A stretch of DNA of 64,000 nt from Synchiropus splendidus. Its lineage: Eukaryota > Chordata > Actinopteri > Syngnathiformes > Callionymidae. Position numbers and translations under genes: made by a program. The notes beneath the pieces are model-generated. The model worked only from the letters and a program-made list of their open reading frames with translations. It was not told the DNA's origin and did no database searches. Location: positions 69,215,937-69,279,936 of the forward strand of contig NC_071334.1 of assembly GCF_027744825.2 (NCBI RefSeq). The letters are read 5' to 3'. Below are positions 55,701 through 64,000 of this stretch, in pieces; the first letter of the stretch is position 1; every line of letters starts with the position of its first letter.

Positions 55701-58543
55701 TCAGTGACACTATTAGCAGCTCAATGCGGGACGAGTGCTCGCAACGCAGGTCAGCAGAGGGACAGGTCGATTGCCCGGTCGGCCAACCTGCCTCGGAATG
55801 TTGTGCTGTATGAAAGGGGGTGTGGTTAGCAACTACGGAGTGGTTTAAGAGTTACGTCGGAGACAGGAAGTGGTGGATAATAATGACGAAGGAGGGGGTG
55901 GCCACTGACCCCCAATGGAGCATGTTGAGTCTGGTTCAGATCCAACACCAGACAACAGTTTATAGAAAAGGACCTTGAAGAAAAACAAAAAAGAGGTTTG
56001 GGAGAAGGTACAAATGAGGAGGGTTCTAAAAGGCTCCAAACAAATAAAAGTAATGAAACAAATGAGCGACTTTCTCCTGCCGAAACTGCTCTCTGGAACG
56101 TCAGGCCTGAAAATGACATGCAGGAATGACTTTGTGTGAAACTTTATAGCAGATACTACGACTATTGTGTTCCAAACACGGTCACAGCAGCTCTTCCGTG
56201 GCGACCTGTGGGAAGGTGTTTGAGCGAGCGGCAGAGGCGCTCACGTCAGCTCGGGCGTGGCAGTGATTTAGGAGCGGGCGTCGCGGTAAGCAGGAAACAT
56301 GAAGGGGTCAGGAATAGTTCCCCGGGGCAATTTACAGGTCTCTGTTATTGTTGGGAAATGAGAATAGGAGAGTAAATTGGCGGCTGGTGGAACAGAGGGG
56401 ATAAGATGGAGCCTCACTTTGTGTCCAAACACAAGCCCGCCCCGAGATTCTGCTCGAGTAAACACGGGCCGGTGCCGGGGAGATTGAAATGGATGGAACA
56501 AAGCTGATCACTGACCACAGAGGCCCAGTGTCCTTTCTCCAATACAGGCGCTGATGGAAGCCTTGATGTTTATAAAGCGGACTTGGAAACAGATGGACAG
56601 TCTGAAATAATGAAGTATTGACCACTCAGCTGTCGCCGCTCTCCGCACCACGAGCACGCCATTCTCTGGGCATGAAGTTATCGGCCTCTGACAAAACTTG
56701 TTGTCTGTTGCTGTCATTTTCTCGCCTGGGGTGAATCTGGACTTTCTCCTTTTTGTATTTCCCATGTTTGCACCCCGGGCTTTGAGTTGGTGAAGCTTCA
56801 TTTTTTTTTATTGAAGAGAGAAAATAATCTATGAATAGATGAAAAATAAGCCACTCACTTTTTCAAGAGAATATATATTTAAGTTATACAGTATTTTTTT
56901 TTCTTTATTTTTATCATATCATAGCGTGTCATGATCATAGCTGTGGGGCAAAATGTGACAGAAACACTACTGGAGCGAGCAGAACACATTTTCCTGTGTA
57001 CAGCCCAGACACCTGGAGGGATGCACCAGGTGACACCCGCCGCATAGGACTGATATTCGTTTACTCCTGATGATAAAAAGCCAGCTATAGTCATGAGTGC
57101 AGTAAAAATTCCAGAAAGAGATTCCCTCGAATATGTGACTTATTTGTTGACCCATTAGACCGGTGCAACTTAAACTCGCAACACTTGCAAATGTTTATCT
57201 ATCAACCTCCAGCTATTGAAAATATGAAGTATAAGCCATATATGAATGGATTATTATAGTCCCTTCAAAAGCCTCCCACGCCCTCAGTTCTCACATGTCT
57301 CCACGTCTGACAGCATCCTCTGTTTCCAGAACATGTGCAGGGCCAGAATCTGTCTAAAACAGTCTCACAGTGTGACACACTACAACAGTGACGTGAACAG
57401 GGCGCTGGATGCTGAGATTGAGCCAATCAGCACTCAGGATACTGAACAGGTGCTCTCACACTTGTGTCTCATCCAATCGCCAAGTGCGTGTTGAAAACTG
57501 AACACCGGCAGAATCCTGTAAAATGATGAATAAAACTCTGAGCCATCACCGTGACGTTATTGGTCGTGAGGCTTTGTTTACCCTCAACGACTGGTGTTGT
57601 TTGAGACTTGAGGGGAAACGTGTAAGCGGGAGAACGATGAAGAGTTACCCAGCACTAGTAGATCAGGAGTCTCAGTGGATCCTTTCAGAAGAACCACCTC
57701 AGATCCATGCATCTGTCCTCAACAACTTTTAAACGGATTTTATACTTTTAAATGATCTTCCAATAAATCTTTTTTTCCAGTTTCGTTGTGGAAACCTAGG
57801 ATTCGGTTTTCTTTCTCCTCCTTTACAGGCGAATGGAAAGGCGGAGCGAAATGAGCCTGGCACTTCGGGGTTAGGAAATCTGCACCTTTATCGATGTGTG
57901 TGTTAGTTTCTCCTCGCACGCCGCCTCATAACATTGTGACTCGGCTGGCGTTTGAAGCTGAATATATTTACGCGAGGTAATGAGTCACAGCAAAACAAGT
58001 ATAGAACCCTACAGCAAAGAGAAAGAAATGGACTCGGGACCCAGCGAGTCCCAATTCCCCTGTTGGCCAGAGTTTTCATGTCATCTGAGCAACCACAGGC
58101 CCAGACCGAAACTTTGATCAGAAACATTTCCTCTGGTCCATTTAGGCTTCTGAGTGTGTGTGAGTGTGTGTAGGACATAAGCAGGTCACACAGACACATG
58201 CCTCATTCCACTCGCAGCAGACCCAGAGGATTAATTTAACGAGCTGTCGGACGCTTGTCCTAGGCGGCCCTCGTTAAGACCATCATACACCATCTCCATT
58301 TGACTGCTGCCTGCCGTGACTAATTGACTTATTCTGCATGCCTAAACAGTCCTGAACGCTCTCATATTTCATATTTATCTCTTTCTGGGGCGATGTCAAG
58401 AAAGCTCGGCACGAAGAGGACGCTGCTCCGGACCTGTCAAATCCAAGGAGACGGTGGCGTTTCCCAGGTCCACAACCCTGTCACTCTCCCATCCGTCTCC
58501 TCAGCAGGAGGTCCGGGGGAGGACACCCTGGACAGGCACCCAG
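55701..58543. other. No gene recognised
   Basis: Short overlapping frames without domains. 56160-56500 and 57790-58330 are repeat-free and moderately CpG-rich. The last ~40 bp before 58544 (GGACACCCTGGACAGG) resemble part of a common fish dispersed repeat. Confidence 0.4.
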
Positions 58544-59306
58544 TAGGGACGGGCGATAGGGACAAAAAACGGTATCGCGATAAATGTCATTTCTGCGATA
58601 ATGATGAGGATAAATCCATGTTCCTTCTCTTCCATGTGTTGGACACTATAGTCTCTCTTGATACTGTTTGATGATGGAACTCAGGAGTGGAGTTTGTCTC
58701 AGTGCAGAGATGAGAAACTCAATGTTTCAGGTCTCTGGTAGAAGCCGCTGGTGTCTGAGAGGCTGCTCTGCCAGCTTTATTTAGGGGTTCAATGGAGCCG
58801 TCTGTCTGCTGTATCTCATGTCTCTGAACAGTCGACTTGAACTATGGAGCAGTCTGGACACAGTTCCTAGATGCTACTGAAGAAACATTAGAAATCAGGT
58901 GAAGAAATGATCATGGAGTCAGATTCTATTTTCCAGATCATGATACAAACTGTCAGTCCTTTGGCCTTATTGAAGATGTCACTCAGACTTTGAGGCTTTA
59001 GAATTTGTTGACAGTCCCTAACTGATGACAGGTCATAGCATTAGCGCTGCCTGTGAGACTGTGTCCGTGATCAGTTCAAAAGTTTCCTGTATTACAAATA
59101 AGTTAAAAACTACGATGGTGAACCAAAGTCCACCACACTCTCCACAACTGTAACACGCTGGTGCTGGAGAGCGCGGCACGCCGTCACGGCCTAGTCACGT
59201 TCACGTGTGCAAGCGAGTGAGTCGTGTTTATCGAATTTATCGCGAGATGCAGAATTGTCATCGTGTTTGCGGTATATCGTGTAGGATAAGTTATCGCCCA
59301 TCCTTA
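58544..59306. mobile_element. Non-autonomous hAT-type element, 763 bp
   Basis: The left end reads TAGGGACGGGCGATA and the complement of the right end reads TAAGGATGGGCGATA, 13 of 15 identical. Both sides contain TATCGCGATAA-like subterminal words. The 8-bp flanks (GCACCCAG and GGTTTTTT) do not match, so the duplication has been lost or the element has been rearranged since insertion. No transposase frame. Confidence 0.65.
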
Positions 59307-59329
59307 GGTTTTTTTGTTTTTTTAATTGG

Positions 59330-59520
59330 CTGCCTCTTTGCCATTTAACACTTTCCTCTGTCCATCTGCTCATGGCGTCTCTGATCAGGGGTTGCCACAG
59401 CAAGTGTCCTCCCCTCCCCATGTCCTCCTTTATCATACCCATGAGCCTCAACTGTTGCCTCTCCACCTGGTGCTTCCGTTCCCAACATTCTCCGTCCAAC
59501 AGGTCGCCTGTGTCTCACCT
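59330..59520 (-). repeat. Teleost dispersed repeat fragment, pyrimidine-rich
   Basis: Contains GGGGTTGCCACAGC, TGTCCTCCTTTATCAT, ACCCATGAGCCTCAACTG and CAACATTCTCC. These recall the complement of a common fish LINE tail (GTGGCGACCCC, ATGATAAAGGAGGACAT), from the same general family as the worn fragment at 2560-2960. Family name not determined. Confidence 0.4.
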
Positions 59521-62500
59521 CATGTGCGTACTAGACTGACTTTTATTTAAGTATTTAAGGACAGAGGAGAGGAGACCTCAGTCGTTCAGTATAACAAACA
59601 TTCACTTATACAACTATTTGCTTCATTTCACTGTTTTGTGCGTTTGCTCTTCAACAATCTATTACGTTATACATTTCCAGCATCATGGTGCCTCACCTCT
59701 TCTCAATATTTTGAAAAAAAAAAAGTCAAGATTGCAATGCAGGCGAGTAAATCTTATTCACAGTCGGAAACAAGTGTGTTTTGGACCAAGATATTCCTCA
59801 TTCATATTTACTAACAAAGGTAGTAATACAAGGTAAACGTCCTCAATCTATTTTTTTTTAACCATTGTTCCTGTGTTCTGTATTCAGTTTGGTCTTGGTC
59901 TTGACTCTCGGGGCAGGTGGTCTGGACCAGAGATGTTCGGACCCTACTCTATGACAGCCAGAGGAGTGGAAGACCAGGGTTCTCTGCCAGATCTAGATGG
60001 GGACACCGCGTGCTGCGGCAAACCTGCGGCCATCTGTTGGAGCCTAACAGCGACTACATGCGAGCCACCGCTCTCATCACAGAAACAGAAAGCTATCGTG
60101 ATTCCTTTGCTAATGTCCCCATTACATATTTAGTCCACCATGTTGTTCTCACTCACAGTACGATACAAACAGCGTTGCATTATTCACACAGCAGTGTCAA
60201 GCTAAGGCTACAGTTACCACAGCAACATGTTAAGATGGTGGAAATGAGCGCATGACCAGGCAATAGTTGGAGCTCCTCCCCCTCCATCTGATTTGATGCG
60301 TCAGTTAAGGAGGTAATATTGAAACAGAAATCCATACTGTGGATCAGATCTCCACCGCCAGGCACTTTTGGGCTTGACTCGGAGAGGGACCTAGGAGTGG
60401 TAATCCAGCCGCCAGACGTCTTCACCTCCATCCTTATCTGCTCTCACTCACCACTGCATCAAGATTAAACAGCTGTGGAGCGCTGCGGGCCAGGATCCGT
60501 AATGACGGCATCCATCAGGCTTTGCTCTCCACCGGACTAACATCCTTACAAATTGACTTGTTTGTTCCTCCACCAACACTCTCATAGCAAATATCCGTCT
60601 CCTCCCAGCGTCCCACCGGAGAATATATGAGTGCCGGCATGCGAGTGTCGAAGCTGGCAAAGCCCCGCAGGCAACACAGTCGGCCTTTTAAAACCAATCC
60701 CATCGACTCCCGAGCAGCGTCATGACGCAACTGTTGCTACTACAGCACCGACTTTATTTGGACAAGAAACTTTCACTTGTCATCGTTGTTAAGTACATTC
60801 ATAAAAATGTCTTGCTTTCCTTTAATGCCTGCCTCAGGCTGCAGAGGTCTCCACCGACGCGCCGCTCACCGACTCTAACAAGACAGGACTTTGCATTTGT
60901 GGGAGCTGGTGTGAGATGAACGGTTTGTCTGTGGTTTTAAAATAAAAAAAAAGAGCGTTTGACATGAAAGAAGATGTCGTCGTGCTTCATCTGAGCAGCG
61001 GGCCACAGATGAGCGCAGCCCTGGGGAGCAAAACATCTACAGGCAGGTGAGCCACTGAACACCAGTCTCTGGCAGAAGTTCTGGGTTGTCATCCTGAGCG
61101 TCACCATGTGCAACTCTAACTGAGCTCTGATCCCAGCTGTGCTCGTCGTCTGTCAAACATTTCCACAGAAACATCGCCGAGTTGCAGATCACATGGTGAA
61201 GTGACGTGTCAACATGTCAGAAAAGACAAGATAATTGGTAGGTTTGGTCTGCTGAGGTGTCGCTCTCTGCAGAGGAGGACGTTTCTCTGTTCAAGGTGAC
61301 CTCACGTGCACTCAGGATATAACGTTATAAAATACAAATGAGGATTATCTCCCCTATCTTTCATCTTCAATTATTTCTCTTGTAACTTTCTAATCTCTGT
61401 CAGTCAGTAATCTCTTCTTGTTTTTGCAGAACTGCGATGTCAACTGCTGAATGTTTCTAGTTCCTGCAACGATTGGAAACTTTTGTTATGGGTTCATCTG
61501 GTGATCGCTGTTGGTGCTAACAGCTGTTTACACTGTCAGCTCTTCCTGTTAATGATAGCAAAGCTGACAACAAACATGTCGTAACGTCCACTGTTTCACA
61601 CACCCATTATTTAACCCCAAAATAAAACTGGCAGAACATAGTGGCCTTATGAGCATGACAAGGATACACACAGCACAAGCATGACAATTGGTTCTCCTTT
61701 TTCTTTGTGGTTTGCAACATGATGGGGAGATGCAGTGCCTCCTGCAGGACTGGCATGTGCACTACAACAATTGAAATGCACAGTATTTGAAGATGTGCAC
61801 CCCCGAACTACGGCCAGTCATCTCAACCTGACGATGCTACTTGTGTGTATGACACAAGGTCGGCAGCTAAAGTTCCCACTCTGGCTTTCTAAACGTGTCC
61901 CATTTGATGTAAACCTATGGCACACCTGACAGAAAACCATGGCGGTCCTGTCACCATAGAAACATAGTGCAGCGTGTGCTACAGATGCAACATGGCTCAG
62001 TAGGTGACACCCGACACTTGATGCACTGACGTGCCGTCGTGACATCTTGTCGTATCAGCAGCAGCCACCGATAAACCCGATCACATGACAACATGGGCGG
62101 CCAACGGAGGAATACAATTGACACAAGACGTCATGAAAACAAGAAGCTAGAGCTGAGCCTGGGCCTCTCCGGTTAAGGATGTGCTGATGGATTGACAGTC
62201 TAATTGGGTTTAAGCCATCTTGCGCTCCCAGCAGAACCCCAACACTCGTCCTGATGCGAAGCAATCAAGTACAACGGTGCGAGCGGAGGACACACCGTCT
62301 GCACACCCACTCCCACGGTGGCCTCGGGAGAGAGCAGAGGATGAAGAAACAGAGTGGGCTGGGAAGGTGAGCGCGGGGTCTGAGGTGGTCGGTGAAGGTT
62401 GTTGTGATGAGAAAATGCATGTGCGGGAGGGAAGAAACACAGATTCTGAAAGGGAGAAGGCGAAGGACAGCGTGGAGGGAGGAGGTTGGTAATGGAGGAA

Positions 62501-64000
62501 AGGTGACGGGAACGGTCAATCTGAGCACGGAGAGCTCGCGGCTGTCGAAAACATTCTGCTGCCATTGTCCAGTCACGTGTGAATTATTCATTAGTGCTTC
62601 GTAACATGCTCCTGTCGAGTCAAGATGTGGGGCGCCCCCTACCTTTGCACATCCCACATTGTTTTTTTTTTTTCATCCTTACAACCCTTCGACCGTGAGT
62701 GCCGCACTCCAGAGGGTCACCGTCGGCCGTGGCACCCAGAGCCTCCCCAAGGTCCTCACAATCCAAGACCATGTCGCCCCTAGCGCTCAGGTTCTCTGCG
62801 TCTGGAGCAAATTACGGACGAAAGAAACCCAGGGAGCCTTCGTCCTCGGGGCGGAGAGGAAAGGAAAACACCAAAATCAAACGAGGGCTGCTAGTGAGGG
62901 CCACGAAAGTCTCCATAGCTTCTGGGTTGCCTCTGAAAACAACCAGCACGATGGACACATTGATTCTAGAGGAAAGAATTAGGCCGTTTATGGCATCATC
63001 ACCATCCACTGAGCTCATTCTACTGTGGTGTTCATCAATGCAGGAGATCTCAATCTCACTGCCTATAATGACAGCGCTGTTCTACACCTGACCACGAGCT
63101 CACTGATGGTGTAAATGACTGGATGACAGTCAGGATCCACCAACCTTTGGAAGGCCTGTGACGTGCAAGCAACGCTAGCGCCACCTCCTGTCCTCTGAAG
63201 CCACATTTAATATTTGATGATTCCAGTCAGACTTCAAATGCTGAAACAAATATCTTATTTTAAATACATATAGAAATAATATGGGTGTAAAACAGCAGCT
63301 TGGTGGAGGAGGCCATGTGTCAAGTTATATGCTACAGTGTTCAAAGGGTCTAAAGTCTTGTCCAAGAGATGAGATCTTCCCTGGGGGGGCAGAGGTTCAA
63401 GTCTCTGGTGCTCATTTTCTCAGGAGACTTAGTCATAAGGACGGGCAGGTGCTGGGCTTTCTAAGGACTTTGTAAGCTCTGTAAGGACCAGTCGTCCAGG
63501 AGAGACTCAGTGGATGTCTCTGGGATAACTTTGGGTATCAACCATTAACCAGCAAGATCCAGGATGTCCCTTCCACCTCAGGCATCAGCTCCTCCTCTGC
63601 TCCGTCTGCAGTTTCATCATTTCCAAAGTGTTCAGCAGTAAATAAAAACAAGCTTTAAAGGAGACGTGATGTTTGAAATTAGAAAAGGATTGTGGGATAT
63701 TTTGGCAGGAGTCTGTTCACCGCCGTCAGTAATCGCTCCACTAATATGTAAAGTGCTAAATCCCGCCGTGGCAAACATCTGACAGCGGAATGGAAGGCTC
63801 TAAACGGCGCCTAACACCGCCGCGGTCGTGTTTGTTCGGGTCGAGGATTTACTGTTCCACTTAACAGCCGCGGCAGCGCCAGTCCAATTTATGGTCCTGT
63901 GAGCAACAAGCAGTCGTCCTGTATTAGATTTCTTTAGAAACGACGTGGCACATAATCCACAATGACAATTCTCAGGATAAACTGCTTCATAAAGACTGTA
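59521..64000. other. No gene recognised
   Basis: 4.5 kb without transposon ends. 62699-63091 is open on both strands without a recognisable domain. 63370-63420 has a GGTTCAAGTCT word that might be a tRNA-like repeat scrap. 63640-64000 is repeat-free with CpGs and could be conserved non-coding DNA. Confidence 0.4.

Overview
This window looks like a stretch of ray-finned fish (teleost) nuclear DNA, either a gene desert or the inside of a very large intron. I found no complete host gene, no rRNA or tRNA gene, no bacterial-style operon and no CRISPR array. The teleost assignment rests on the repeats: a decayed Tc1 transposase of the kind common in fish, RTE/Rex3-like and L2/CR1-like LINE tails, several short hAT-type elements, and a tRNA-like dispersed repeat typical of fish. 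Nothing in the sequence fixes the species.

Layout by region. At 0-5 kb there is a 373-bp hAT-type element with a perfect 8-bp target duplication, a worn LINE tail and the first copy of an unnamed dispersed repeat. At 7-15 kb there are four DNA-transposon relics: an 819-bp hAT-type element, a 1-kb element with long terminal inverted repeats, a Tc1 relic and a pogo-like element flanked by TA. At 15-24 kb there is mostly single-copy DNA, a 494-bp hAT-type element and a microsatellite. At 24.4-25.4 kb lies a 996-bp hAT with a perfect 8-bp target duplication that still carries part of a BED-finger transposase. At 31-32.3 kb a second copy of the 819-bp family has been split by an L2-like LINE. At 35-36.3 kb there is the 3' end of a LINE reverse transcriptase plus a small RTE fragment. 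At 40-41.4 kb a repeat unusually rich in ACTAGT is interrupted by GC-rich retroelement tails. The second half (41-64 kb) is mostly single-copy DNA with a degenerate minisatellite, an AT-rich block next to a CpG-rich block, and one more hAT-type element at 58.5-59.3 kb.

Between the repeats lie blocks with many CpGs and homeodomain-type TAATTA cores (for example 8.7-8.9, 15.9-16.1, 26.4-27.0, 30.2-30.7 and 54.8-55.6 kb). They could be conserved regulatory elements of a neighbouring developmental gene, but that cannot be shown without an alignment. Two minus-strand segments (33.58-33.72 and 55.2-55.7 kb) have weak exon-like properties.

I did not find a convincing new biological system. The most informative structures are the nested LINE-in-hAT insertion, for which the second hAT copy in the same window serves as an empty-site reference; two unclassified dispersed repeat families, each with copies more than 20 kb apart; the ACTAGT-rich repeat; and a near-perfect 15-bp-stem hairpin at 36.5 kb.
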